Origin: CBFGRV01 sp965651265
GTDB taxonomy: Bacteria > Bacteroidota > Rhodothermia > Rhodothermales > VXPQ01
DNA length: 64,000 bases
Direction: 5' to 3'
Assembly (NCBI GenBank): GCA_965651265.1
Contig: CBFGRV010000016.1
Location: 1-64,000 of the forward strand
Position numbers and translations under genes: made by a program. Of the stretch, positions 37,095-45,657 are shown in pieces. Position 1 is the first letter of the stretch, and each line of letters begins with the position of its first letter. A model generated the notes under the pieces. The model made no database searches. It saw nothing but the letters and a program-made list of their open reading frames with translations, and had not been told where the DNA came from.

Positions 37095-38480
37095 GTGTGT
37101 GCTCCCTTTGTGACGCGAAGGTTTCGAGCCGTGCTCGGAGGCGGTGTGCTCGCGCTCATCCTGGGGCTTGGTGGACTCACCGGCGAGGCTCGAGCGCAGC
37201 CCGTTGATTTCGGATCGGCCGACGATCCGCGCGAGCACCTGCAGCGCGTCTGGTGGCGGCGTCAAAGCAGCCTGGACATGCGGACCGGCCTTTCGCTCAT
37301 TGCGGATCACTGGAGGGCCGGCATCGGAATGAATTTGAACCTCGTCAGGCGGTCGGTCACGGCCCGCCTCAACGGCGTGGTCCGCGGCGGCATCTACGGC
37401 CGGTACGATCCCGACACGGACGAACTGTACGATCTGGTCCGGCTGGTCGATTTCGCGCGATATAATCCGCCCCGTCAGTCACGCTTCTATCTGCGCGGAG
37501 GTGCCATCGATCGGATGCGACTGGGCACCGGTCACGTCGTGAACTTCTATTCGTCGCGTGTGGCCTGGGATCGGCGCACCATCGGCGTCGAATCGATGTG
37601 GGGCACACCGCTCGTCGATCTCTACGCCTTCGCCGGCGACGTGCGAATGAACGGACTTGTCGGAGCGCGGGTGGCCGTGCGGCCTTTGGCCGGAGTTCGA
37701 AGCCTACGCATGCGCTCGCTCATGTTTGGGGCGACCTACGTCACGGATCGGGCTTCGAACCATCCGGACACGCTCGGAATCACGGCCTACAACGTCGACA
37801 TCAGCCTGAACGCGCTCCCCGCGGGCGACATCCGCCTCGTGCCCTTTAGTAGCTTCGCGTGGTACCCGGCTTACGGAAAGGGCCTGGCCATCGGCGCCAG
37901 TGTTGAAAGCGACAATTTTATTGACCTGGCGCGATTTCGCCTGCGCCTGGCGGTGTACTATAGCGGACGTGAGTTCATCCCGGGATATGTTGGCGCGTTT
38001 TACATGGTCAGCAATCCGGAGGCACGAATCGTGGATTCACACCGATATCTCGTGGGAGATCGCCAGGTCGCCTATGAGGGCGTCTCCCTCGAAGAAGCCC
38101 TTGGCGGGAATGACTTTGAAACGGAGATGCGCCTGCTGGTGTGGGAGCGGTTCGAATTCTGGTACTACTTCCGTAGGCACTACGGCACGCAGCGTCTCAG
38201 CGAGATGCACTTCCGGCTCTATTTCCACGATCCTCGGCGCTTGCGGGTGGATGTCGGCGTCGACAGGGCCGGGCTTCGGGGATTCTTCAGCCTCTTCAAC
38301 AACCTCGGCGATCAGTCGGCGCTAGCCTTCGGCCTCCACTACCGCATCGCGGGACCGTTCTGGCTATTTGCGAATGCACGATACACCTTCGAATATGTCG
38401 GTACCGGAGCCGACGGAATCGATCACTATCTCATTCAGCGTCGATTCGAGCCGTTCGTCGGCATCCGGTTCGATTTCTGA
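37095..38480 (+). CDS. Outer-membrane beta-barrel protein, unknown function
   Basis: A 461-residue protein with a signal peptide (residues about 9-33, FRAVLGGGVLALILGLGGLT then GEARAQ). The remainder is built from alternating hydrophobic and polar strands rich in Tyr, Phe and Arg (YLRGGAIDRMRLGTGHVVNFY and similar), and it closes with FEPFVGIRFDF, an outer-membrane barrel C-terminus. I chose the GTG at 37095 because a GGTGGGA sequence lies five bases upstream; GTG at 37110 is an alternative. It is followed by nth, 13 bp after the stop. Divergent to the symporter, but no functional link is shown. Confidence 0.75.
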   Translation: MCAPFVTRRFRAVLGGGVLALILGLGGLTGEARAQPVDFGSADDPREHLQRVWWRRQSSLDMRTGLSLIADHWRAGIGMNLNLVRRSVTARLNGVVRGGIYGRYDPDTDELYDLVRLVDFARYNPPRQSRFYLRGGAIDRMRLGTGHVVNFYSSRVAWDRRTIGVESMWGTPLVDLYAFAGDVRMNGLVGARVAVRPLAGVRSLRMRSLMFGATYVTDRASNHPDTLGITAYNVDISLNALPAGDIRLVPFSSFAWYPAYGKGLAIGASVESDNFIDLARFRLRLAVYYSGREFIPGYVGAFYMVSNPEARIVDSHRYLVGDRQVAYEGVSLEEALGGNDFETEMRLLVWERFEFWYYFRRHYGTQRLSEMHFRLYFHDPRRLRVDVGVDRAGLRGFFSLFNNLGDQSALAFGLHYRIAGPFWLFANARYTFEYVGTGADGIDHYLIQRRFEPFVGIRFDF

Positions 38481-38493
38481 CTTCATCCAGCAA

Positions 38494-39162
38494 ATGGCCA
38501 GGTCTCAGTCACCTCCAATCGATCGCGAACTGATCGCTCAGCGAACCATCCAATCGCTGCATGAGCTCTATCCCGATGCGGACACGGCCCTCGATTATTC
38601 AGCCCCGCACGAGCTCCTGATCGCCACCATCCTCTCGGCGCAATCCACGGACGCGACCGTGAACCGTGTGACGAAGGATCTCTTCAAGAAGTACCCGACC
38701 ATCCAGTCTTTCGCGGATGCGAACCCCGAGGAACTCGAGCAGGATATCCGCCCTACAGGCTTCTTCCGCAATAAGACGCGGCACGTAATCGGCGCCGCGC
38801 GCAAGATCGTCGCCGAGCACGGTGGGAAAGTGCCGGATACGATGGAGGAGCTCACGCGGCTTCCGGGCGTCGCTCGCAAAACGGCGAACGTGGTGTTGGG
38901 GACCTACTTCAAGAAGCCGGAAGGATTCGTCGTCGACACGCATGTGAAGCGTGTCACCTTCCGGCTCGGCCTGACGGATGAGAAAGATCCGGAGAAAATC
39001 GAGCGTGATCTGATGGAGGTATTCCCGCGCGAAGAGTGGATCTTCCTGGGCCATGCCATCATCCTTCACGGTCGCCAGATCTGCACAGCACGCAGGCCGA
39101 TGTGCGAGATCTGCCCGTTGAACGACGTTTGTCCGAAGCGAGGGGTGGCCAAACCGAAGTGA
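38494..39162 (+). CDS. nth: Endonuclease III
   Basis: A DNA glycosylase/AP lyase that removes oxidised pyrimidines. The 222-residue protein has the helix-hairpin-helix LPGVARKTANVVLG (about 129-142), with K135 as the Schiff-base lysine position, and the catalytic aspartate in VDTHVKR. The iron-sulfur motif C-x6-C-x2-C-x5-C is visible at CTARRPMCEICPLNDVC (about 200-216). Length fits the family. The ATG at 38494 lies 13 bp after the outer-membrane gene; a longer open frame from 38368 covers that gene's tail and is not used. Confidence 0.95.
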   Translation: MARSQSPPIDRELIAQRTIQSLHELYPDADTALDYSAPHELLIATILSAQSTDATVNRVTKDLFKKYPTIQSFADANPEELEQDIRPTGFFRNKTRHVIGAARKIVAEHGGKVPDTMEELTRLPGVARKTANVVLGTYFKKPEGFVVDTHVKRVTFRLGLTDEKDPEKIERDLMEVFPREEWIFLGHAIILHGRQICTARRPMCEICPLNDVCPKRGVAKPK

Positions 39163-39196
39163 CCGGCCGTCGGGCGCCGCTACCTGAAATCCGCGG

Positions 39197-40201
39197 TTAC
39201 TTGATGGCCGCGCTCATCTCCAGCATGCGCTCGATGGGCTTCAGGGCACGGCGGCGCGTTTCTTCGTCCATCGTGATCTCCGGCTCTTCGAAGTGCAGGC
39301 AGAGGTAGAGCTTCTCTAGGGTGTTCAGCCGCATGTGCGGGCACTGGCTGCAGTTGCAGCCGCTCTCAGGCGGGGCCGGAATGAAGATCTTCCCGGGGTT
39401 GTCCTTCCTCATCTGATGGAGGATGCCCTCTTCCGTGGCGACGATGAACTCCTGCGCCGGACTCTCCTTCGCAAAGCGGCGAATCGAGCTCGTCGAGCCG
39501 ATGTGGTCGGCATGCCGCAGCACGACCTCCTCGCATTCCGGATGGGCAAGAACGAGCGCACCGGGGTGCCGCACCTTTAGCCGAAGCAGCTTCTGCTCGC
39601 TGAAGGTCTCGTGCACGATGCACACTCCCTCCCAGAGCACCATCTCCCGGCCGGTCTCGCGTATCAAGTACCGCCCGAGGTTGCGATCCGGCGCGAACAG
39701 AATGGGCTGATCTTCAGGAATCTGCCGGATGATCTCGACCGCGTTCGATGACGTGCAAATGATGTCGCTCAGGGCCTTCACATCAGCCGAACAGTTGATG
39801 TAGGATACGACGATGTGATCGGGATGGCGCGCCTTGAAGGCGGCCAGCTCGGGTGCCGGGCAAGAGTCGGCCAGCGAACATCCTGCATTCAGATCCGGCA
39901 GGATGACTTTCTTCGTCGGGTTCAAGATCTTCGCCGTCTCGGCCATGAAATGCACGCCGGCGAAGACGATGATGTCCGCGTCGGTTTCGGCGGCACGCCG
40001 TGCCAGGCCGAGGGAGTCACCTATGAAATCGGCGATGTCCTGGATTTCGGGCTCTTGATAGTAGTGCGCCAGAAGCACGGCGTTCTTTTCTCGCTTCAGG
40101 CGCGCTATTTCGTCGAAGAGATTGAGGGCAGGGTCGACGGGCGCGTCGATAAACCCGATCTCAGGATCTACGATGGGCTGCTGGATCATGCGGGTACTCA
40201 A
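39197..40201 (-). CDS. nadA: Quinolinate synthase A
   Basis: Condenses iminoaspartate and dihydroxyacetone phosphate to quinolinate for NAD synthesis, using a 4Fe-4S cluster. The 334-residue protein has three repeat-like cysteine-containing segments: NAGCSLADSCPAPELA (about 105-120), HPECEEVVLRHADHIGSTS (about 220-238) and SGCNCSQCPHMRLNT (about 284-298), the last giving the conserved cluster cysteine. LLAHYYQEPEIQDIADFIGDS is the N-terminal signature. nadB and nadC are not adjacent. The next gene (LolD-type ATPase) begins 87 bp away on the same strand. Confidence 0.95.
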   Translation of the reverse strand: MSTRMIQQPIVDPEIGFIDAPVDPALNLFDEIARLKREKNAVLLAHYYQEPEIQDIADFIGDSLGLARRAAETDADIIVFAGVHFMAETAKILNPTKKVILPDLNAGCSLADSCPAPELAAFKARHPDHIVVSYINCSADVKALSDIICTSSNAVEIIRQIPEDQPILFAPDRNLGRYLIRETGREMVLWEGVCIVHETFSEQKLLRLKVRHPGALVLAHPECEEVVLRHADHIGSTSSIRRFAKESPAQEFIVATEEGILHQMRKDNPGKIFIPAPPESGCNCSQCPHMRLNTLEKLYLCLHFEEPEITMDEETRRRALKPIERMLEMSAAIK

Positions 40202-40288
40202 GGGGCACTGCGCTCGGTGGCAAGGGGGTACGATTGCGGGGCCGCATCTCTATGGCGATATGCCTGTAGAGCGTGTCTAACGCTGCCT

Positions 40289-41047
40289 CTAGATGTCCGT
40301 TTCGTTTGGGCCCGCCTCCGAAAGCGTGAGCGGATGAAGCAGGCCGTTCTCGAGGCGAAGCACGCGATCCACCATCTCCGCCAGAGTCAGATTGTGGGTC
40401 ACTATCACGAACGTGTAGTTGAATTCCCGGCTCAGGCGCAATATCTCGTGATGCAGCCGATCGGCCGTTCGGGTATCGAGATTCCCGGTCGGTTCGTCAG
40501 CCAGCACCAATCCCGGCTCGTTCATCAGCGCGCGCGCGACAGCGACTCGCTGCTGTTCACCTCCGGAAAGCTCCGACGGCCGGTGCGAGGCCCGGTCGGC
40601 AAGACCCAGCACCTCGAGCAACTCCATGGCCCTCGGACGAGCGGCAGCAAGGCTCTGCTGTGCGATCAGCGCCGGCATCGCCACGTTCTCCAGCGCCGTG
40701 AATTCGGGAAGCAGGTGGTGAAACTGAAAGATGAATCCGATCTCCCGATTCCTGAATTTGGCCAGAGCCTCATCCGATTTGCGAAAGATGTCTTCGCCCC
40801 GGTACAACACGGTGCCCTCATCGGGCCTATCCAGCGCGCCCAGCAGATGGAGCAAAGTGCTCTTACCCGTTCCGCTCTCCCCGACGATGGCGACGACCTC
40901 GCCTGCTCGTGTGCTTAGATCGACGCCGCGGAGCACCTCAAGGCGTCCACCACCTCCGGTTGGATAGCTCTTCTTGAGCCCTCGCGCGACAAGCAGGTCC
41001 AAATCGGCAGGGGCTTCGATCTCGCGAGTGCGGTCGTCTGCTTGCAA
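40289..41047 (-). CDS. ABC transporter ATP-binding protein, LolD/MacB type
   Basis: A 252-residue ABC ATPase. Walker A is GESGTGKST (about 54-62), the signature is LSGGEQQRVAVARAL and Walker B is LVLADEPTGNLD; the PTGNLDTRTADRLHHEIL segment is characteristic of the LolD/MacB/FtsE branch. These ATPases work with a MacB-type permease to release lipoproteins or export peptides. The permease is not adjacent in this window. The response-regulator gene (NtrC type) follows with a 4-bp gap, all on the minus strand, so the two are likely co-transcribed. Confidence 0.9.
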   Translation of the reverse strand: MQADDRTREIEAPADLDLLVARGLKKSYPTGGGGRLEVLRGVDLSTRAGEVVAIVGESGTGKSTLLHLLGALDRPDEGTVLYRGEDIFRKSDEALAKFRNREIGFIFQFHHLLPEFTALENVAMPALIAQQSLAAARPRAMELLEVLGLADRASHRPSELSGGEQQRVAVARALMNEPGLVLADEPTGNLDTRTADRLHHEILRLSREFNYTFVIVTHNLTLAEMVDRVLRLENGLLHPLTLSEAGPNETDI

Positions 41048-41051
41048 GGCG

Positions 41052-42431
41052 CTAGGCTTCCTCGCGTGCGATTCCGTACTTGTTCATCTTATTGTACAGA
41101 TGCGACCGCTGGATTCCGATGGCCTCCGCCGTGCGGCTGACGTTCCAGTCGTATTCGATGAGCTTTCGCTCTATGAATACCTTCTCGGCCATATCCCGGA
41201 AGTCGCCGAACTCCTCGTATTGCTCCAGCAGATTGAGCAGCGGGTCGCTCGTGGCGGCGCCGGGCCGAACGTACCGATCGACGTCGTCCGCTTTGATCTC
41301 ATCTCCTTCTGTCAGGACGAGAAGGCGCTCAACCACATTCTGGAGTTCGCGCACATTCCCGCGCCACTCCTGTTTCTTCAGTCGCTCGAGGGCTTCGTCC
41401 GTGAAGGTCTTGCCCGGCATGCCGTTTCGGCGGGCCAGGCGCTCGCAGAAATGCCGCGCGATCACGGGGATGTCGTCCTTGCGCTCACGAAGGGGCGGCA
41501 CGTGGATGAGGATCACGCTAATGCGATGGTATAGGTCCTCCCGAAACTCATTCTCCTCGATGCGCTCCAGCAGGTTCTTGTTGGTCGCACAGATCACCCG
41601 TACATCCACGGCGATGTTCTTGTCGCCACCCACGCGCTGAATCTTGTTCTCTTGCAGGGCGCGCAGGACCTTTGCCTGCGCCGAGAGACTCATGTCTCCG
41701 ATCTCGTCGAGGAAGAGCGTCCCTCCGTGCGCTTGCTCGAACTTGCCTATCCGCTGCTTCGTCGCGCCCGTGAAAGCCCCCTTCTCGTGTCCAAAAAGCT
41801 CGCTCTCGATGAGCTCGCTCGGAATGGCCGCGCAGTTGACCTCCACCATCGGGGCCTCCTTTCTCGGGGAGAGGTGGTGAATCCACTTGGCGACGAGCTC
41901 CTTCCCCGTTCCAGGCTCTCCCGTGATGAGCACGCGCGCCTCCGACGGCGCGACCCGTTCGATCGTTTCTTTGATCCGGGTGATGGCCGGGCTGCTCCCA
42001 AGAATCGGAGTGAGCTCGCCATCGAATTCCTCGATCGCCTGCCGCATCCGACGATTAGCCACCTCCAGTTCGCCGCGATCCAGGGCGTTGCGGACAGTAA
42101 CGAGCAGACGATTCAGATCGGGCGGCTTCTCGAGGAAGTCGAACGCGCCCAACTTGGTGGCTTCGACGGCCGTTTCGATCGTGCCATGGCCCGAGATCAT
42201 AATGATGGGGACCTCGGGCATCTCATCCCTGGCGACCTCGAGCACCTCCATCCCGTCGCGCTTCGGCATCTTGACGTCCAGCATGACGACGTCGTAGTGG
42301 TTGGCCGCCATTTTCTCCAGGGCCTCGTCGCCGTCTACGGCTTCCTCGACGGTGAAACCCTCGTACTCCAGGATCTCCCGAAGTGTCCGTCGGATGCTCG
42401 GCTCATCATCAACAACGAGAATGGTCGGCAT
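41052..42431 (-). CDS. Sigma-54-dependent response regulator (NtrC family)
   Basis: A 459-residue regulator: receiver domain with phospho-acceptor D52 (MLDVKMPKRDG), sigma-54 AAA domain with Walker A GEPGTGKE and the sigma-54 contact loop GAFTGATKQ, and a C-terminal Fis-type helix-turn-helix (WNVSRTAEAIGIQRSHLYNKMNKYGI, about 430-455). GEPGTGKE replaces the more usual GESGTGKE. The regulator should activate sigma-54 promoters when phosphorylated. No cognate histidine kinase is in the neighbourhood; the small orphan DHp protein at 33.2 kb is not adjacent. The gene lies between a TPR protein and the ABC ATPase, which may indicate a role in envelope control. Confidence 0.95.
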   Translation of the reverse strand: MPTILVVDDEPSIRRTLREILEYEGFTVEEAVDGDEALEKMAANHYDVVMLDVKMPKRDGMEVLEVARDEMPEVPIIMISGHGTIETAVEATKLGAFDFLEKPPDLNRLLVTVRNALDRGELEVANRRMRQAIEEFDGELTPILGSSPAITRIKETIERVAPSEARVLITGEPGTGKELVAKWIHHLSPRKEAPMVEVNCAAIPSELIESELFGHEKGAFTGATKQRIGKFEQAHGGTLFLDEIGDMSLSAQAKVLRALQENKIQRVGGDKNIAVDVRVICATNKNLLERIEENEFREDLYHRISVILIHVPPLRERKDDIPVIARHFCERLARRNGMPGKTFTDEALERLKKQEWRGNVRELQNVVERLLVLTEGDEIKADDVDRYVRPGAATSDPLLNLLEQYEEFGDFRDMAEKVFIERKLIEYDWNVSRTAEAIGIQRSHLYNKMNKYGIAREEA

Positions 42432-42439
42432 ACGGCAGG

Positions 42440-43165
42440 TCAGGATTGCTGCTTGGCTGCTGCTCGAGCGATATACGCCTCGATGTTGGCCGCGAATTCG
42501 GAATCGGGATAGTCGTTCTTGACCGTCTCGTACACGCTCTGTGCATCGGAATAGCGGCCGGCCAGCTCATAGGCACGCCCGGCGCTCATCAGATATTGAG
42601 GTGTGCTGAGTGGATTCTCGAAAAGAAAAGCGGCCCTTCGGTACAGATCTCCGGCCCGCGCGAACTCGCCATTGTCTTCGTGGATCGCGGCCTGACCCGC
42701 GACGGCGCTCGCACCGATATAGTCGGATTCGGCATCGAAGGCCTGGAAGTGTTCGAGGGCGCGATCCCTGTCCCCCATCCTGTAGAGGGCATCCGCCGCG
42801 TAGAAATGGGCCAGGTTACCCGCCCTGGTTCGACCGTACCTGTCGGCAATCTCAAGGAGCCCCAGCAAATCGGGCGTGCCGTCGAGGGCCTCCTGATATG
42901 AACCCTGCTCATAGATCCCGATGATCCGCGCAAGGTGTTCCTCGGCCTCCGCACTCTGCTGGCTCTGATACAGTACGTAGCCAACGATGGCAAGGACAAG
43001 AATCAGGAGGCCGGCCGCCGCGCCGTAGACGAGCTTGCGATTCTGGTGGTAGAAATCCCAAGCCCGGGCGGCTAACGTGACTACCTTGTCCTCCCGAAGC
43101 TCCTTCTTCCGGGATATACTTTTAGGCGGATTGATCGTTGCCATCGAATTCCGAAGTGAACACAC
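42440..43165 (-). CDS. Membrane-anchored TPR protein (YfgM/TPR_21-like)
   Basis: A 241-residue protein with a short basic head, one membrane helix (AAAGLLILVLAIVGYVLYQS, about 50-69) and a periplasmic or cytoplasmic TPR domain. Repeats are visible in AHFYAADALYRMGDRDRALEHFQ and YLMSAGRAYELAGRYSDAQSVYETV. Size and layout match the YfgM-like or TPR_21 group, which acts around the Sec translocon or in outer-membrane assembly. The regulator gene begins 8 bp after its stop on the same strand. It faces gap with a 243-bp interval between them. Confidence 0.78.
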   Translation of the reverse strand: MCSLRNSMATINPPKSISRKKELREDKVVTLAARAWDFYHQNRKLVYGAAAGLLILVLAIVGYVLYQSQQSAEAEEHLARIIGIYEQGSYQEALDGTPDLLGLLEIADRYGRTRAGNLAHFYAADALYRMGDRDRALEHFQAFDAESDYIGASAVAGQAAIHEDNGEFARAGDLYRRAAFLFENPLSTPQYLMSAGRAYELAGRYSDAQSVYETVKNDYPDSEFAANIEAYIARAAAKQQS

Positions 43166-43393
43166 TCAATACTATGAACATTCCAACCAGACCGAGGCGA
43201 TGGACACGGATGGGCGCAGAGGCGAGGTGGTCCGCTTGTACGCACGCTCGATCTATCGTTTCCCGGAGCGCAGGGCTACGAAACATCCCCTTTCCTTCTC
43301 GACACGAATTTCACCAAAATACGTAACCTTCCGTCGGATCGCAGAAATACAGCGACCGTTAATCCTATTCCGCCCACAGTTGTTCATCGAAAC

Positions 43394-43400
43394 AAGGAGG
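43394..43400 (+). promoter_or_regulatory. Strong Shine-Dalgarno of gap
   Basis: AAGGAGG at 43394-43400 stands eight bases before the gap ATG at 43409. Most starts in this window have weak or no such sequence, so this is a strong site and decides the start. It fits with a highly expressed glycolytic gene. Confidence 0.8.
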
Positions 43401-43408
43401 ATTCTCAG

Positions 43409-44425
43409 ATGGCGATCAAGCTCGGCATCAACGGCTTCGGCCGAATCGGACGGCTCGTCTTTCGCTCCATCCTCGAACGTAATCTGGATGGCTACGATAT
43501 CGTTGGCGTCAATGACCTCACCGATGCCGCGACGTTGGCTCACCTCTTCAAGTACGATTCCGTTCACGGACCCTTCCCGGGACAGGTCGAGCTCGATGGA
43601 GATCATATCGTCGTGAACGGTGACCGCTTCCCTGTCTTCTCCGAGAAGGACCCCACCAAACTCCCATGGGGTGAACTGGGGGCGGATGTCGTCATCGAAT
43701 CAACCGGCATCTTCCGCACGCGAGAGAAGGCGGCGCAGCATCTGACGGCCGGCGCAAAGAAGGTCATCATCTCTGCTCCCGCAAGCGGAGAGGTGGATGC
43801 CACGGTGGTGCTCGGCGTCAATGACGACATCCTCACCGGCGAGGAGGAAGTCATTTCCAATGCGAGCTGCACGACGAACTGCCTCGCCCCGATGGTCAAG
43901 ATTCTTGACGACGCCTTTGGAATCAAACGGGGCTTCATGACCACGGTCCACGCGTACACGGCCGATCAGCAATTGGTCGACGGACCTCACAAGGATCTTC
44001 GCCGCGCGAGGGCCGCTGCACTGTCGATCATCCCCACAACGACCGGCGCCGCCAAGGCGATCGGTCTGGTCCTTCCACACCTTCAGGGCAAGCTCGACGG
44101 CATGTCGCTTCGCGTACCCACACCTGCCGGTTCGATCACGGATTTCGTGGCTGAGGTCGGGCGTGACGTAACGGTTGAAGAAGTGAATGAGGCGTTCCGC
44201 GCTGCCGCAGAAGGGCCGATGAAGGGCATCGTTCAGTATAGCCAAGAGCCACTGGTCTCGTCCGACATTATCCATAACCCGCACTCGGCAATCTTCGACG
44301 CCGAATCGACCATGGCGACGGGCTCACTGGTGAAGGTGGTCGGCTGGTACGACAATGAGTGGGGCTACTCGTGCCGAACGGTCGACATCATCGAGAAGCT
44401 CGTGAAGGTTACGGAGCCGGCCTGA
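43409..44425 (+). CDS. gap: Glyceraldehyde-3-phosphate dehydrogenase
   Basis: Oxidatively phosphorylates glyceraldehyde 3-phosphate to 1,3-bisphosphoglycerate with NAD+. The 338-residue protein has GINGFGRIGR at residues 6-15 (NAD-binding) and the catalytic ASCTTNCLAP with C154. Late SLVKVVGWYDNEWGYSCR is also present. The start at 43409 is set by an AAGGAGG sequence eight bases upstream. Six bases after its stop begins pgk, so the two consecutive glycolytic enzymes form an operon. The 243-bp upstream interval has no clear TAnnTTTG-type promoter that I could assign. Confidence 0.97.
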   Translation: MAIKLGINGFGRIGRLVFRSILERNLDGYDIVGVNDLTDAATLAHLFKYDSVHGPFPGQVELDGDHIVVNGDRFPVFSEKDPTKLPWGELGADVVIESTGIFRTREKAAQHLTAGAKKVIISAPASGEVDATVVLGVNDDILTGEEEVISNASCTTNCLAPMVKILDDAFGIKRGFMTTVHAYTADQQLVDGPHKDLRRARAAALSIIPTTTGAAKAIGLVLPHLQGKLDGMSLRVPTPAGSITDFVAEVGRDVTVEEVNEAFRAAAEGPMKGIVQYSQEPLVSSDIIHNPHSAIFDAESTMATGSLVKVVGWYDNEWGYSCRTVDIIEKLVKVTEPA

Positions 44426-44430
44426 GGCAC

Positions 44431-45624
44431 ATGGCCAAGTTAACCCTTGATGATCTCGACGTTGCCGGTCGGCGCGTCCTCGTGCGCGTCGATTTCAACG
44501 TGCCGCTGAAGGAAGCCGGCGACGGTAAGCTGTCGGTCGGTGACGACACGCGGATCCGGGCCGCCCTCCCGACCATCCGCGCCATCATCGATCGAGGCGG
44601 AAAGGCCATTTTGATGAGCCATCTGGGCCGGCCCAAAGGGGCGCCGGATCCCCGGTACTCTCTCGCGCCGGTTGCAGAGCACCTTCAGGTAGTTTTGGGA
44701 CGCCCCGTTCGTTTCGTCAGCAGTACGGTGGGCGACGTCGTCGAAAAAGCCGTGAAGGAGCTGCCCAATGGCGGCGTCCTGATGCTGGAGAACACTCGCT
44801 TCAATCCGGGCGAGACGAAGAATGATGAGGCCTTTGCCGCCCAACTGGCAAAGCTGGCGGATGTCTACGTGAACGACGCCTTCGGTTCTTCCCATAGGGC
44901 ACACGCCTCCACAGAAGGCGTTGCGCGCCTTGTCGACCAGGCGGCCATGGGGTATCTGCTTCAGAAGGAGGTCGAGTACCTCTCTCGCCTACTCGAAGAG
45001 CCCGACGAGCCGTATGTAGCCGTGTTGGGAGGGGCGAAGGTCTCAGATAAGATAGGCGTCATCCAAAGCCTGCTGGAGCGAGTCGATACCCTCCTCATCG
45101 GCGGCGCGATGAGCTATACGTTCCTCAAGGCTCTCGGATCGGGAGTGGGCAATTCAAAGGTGGAGGACGACAAGCTCGACGTTGCCCGCGAAATTCATGA
45201 GCGCGCCGGTGGTAAGCTCATGCTTCCTCTAGATCATGTGGCAGCCACGGCCTTCGAAAATGAAGCGCGCGCCGATGTGCTCGATCGCATCCCGGAAGAC
45301 CGGATGGGTCTGGACATCGGACCCAGGACGATCGAGGCGTACCGCGAAGCCATCACCGGCGCTCGCACCGTAATCTGGAACGGTCCGATGGGCGTTTTCG
45401 AGATGCCAAATTTCGCGAAGGGCACGTTCGCGATCGCAGAAGCGATGGCGGAGGCGACGAAGAACGGCGCACTCACTGTGGTGGGCGGCGGAGATTCCGT
45501 GGCGGCCATCACCGAGGCTGGGTTCGAGGATGACGTCAGCCACGTATCCACGGGCGGTGGTGCAATGCTGGAGTTTCTGGAGGGCAAGACGCTGCCCGGG
45601 ATTGCCGCGCTATCAGATAGGTAG
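44431..45624 (+). CDS. pgk: Phosphoglycerate kinase
   Basis: Transfers the acyl phosphate of 1,3-bisphosphoglycerate to ADP. The 397-residue protein starts with MAKLTLDDLDVAGRRVLVRVDFNVPL-like residues (start of the family) and shows ILMSHLGRPKGAPDPRYSL, the hinge NDAFGSSHRAHAST, and the nucleotide motifs LGGAKVSDKIG and GGGDSVAAI. The ATG at 44431 follows the gap stop by five bases. Length equals the normal bacterial PGK. The organism thus has a standard lower glycolysis. Confidence 0.97.
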   Translation: MAKLTLDDLDVAGRRVLVRVDFNVPLKEAGDGKLSVGDDTRIRAALPTIRAIIDRGGKAILMSHLGRPKGAPDPRYSLAPVAEHLQVVLGRPVRFVSSTVGDVVEKAVKELPNGGVLMLENTRFNPGETKNDEAFAAQLAKLADVYVNDAFGSSHRAHASTEGVARLVDQAAMGYLLQKEVEYLSRLLEEPDEPYVAVLGGAKVSDKIGVIQSLLERVDTLLIGGAMSYTFLKALGSGVGNSKVEDDKLDVAREIHERAGGKLMLPLDHVAATAFENEARADVLDRIPEDRMGLDIGPRTIEAYREAITGARTVIWNGPMGVFEMPNFAKGTFAIAEAMAEATKNGALTVVGGGDSVAAITEAGFEDDVSHVSTGGGAMLEFLEGKTLPGIAALSDR

Positions 45625-45625
45625 G

Positions 45626-45648
45626 TTGCTGGTTTCTGATTGCTGGTT
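45626..45648 (+). repeat. Short direct repeat in the pgk-DDAH-like gap
   Basis: TTGCTGGTT occurs at 45626-45634 and again at 45640-45648, separated by TCTGA, within the 33-bp spacer after pgk. The copies are short enough to be chance; they could be a slippage product or part of an intergenic repeat family. Confidence 0.4.
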
Positions 45649-45657
45649 GGTCGTTTG

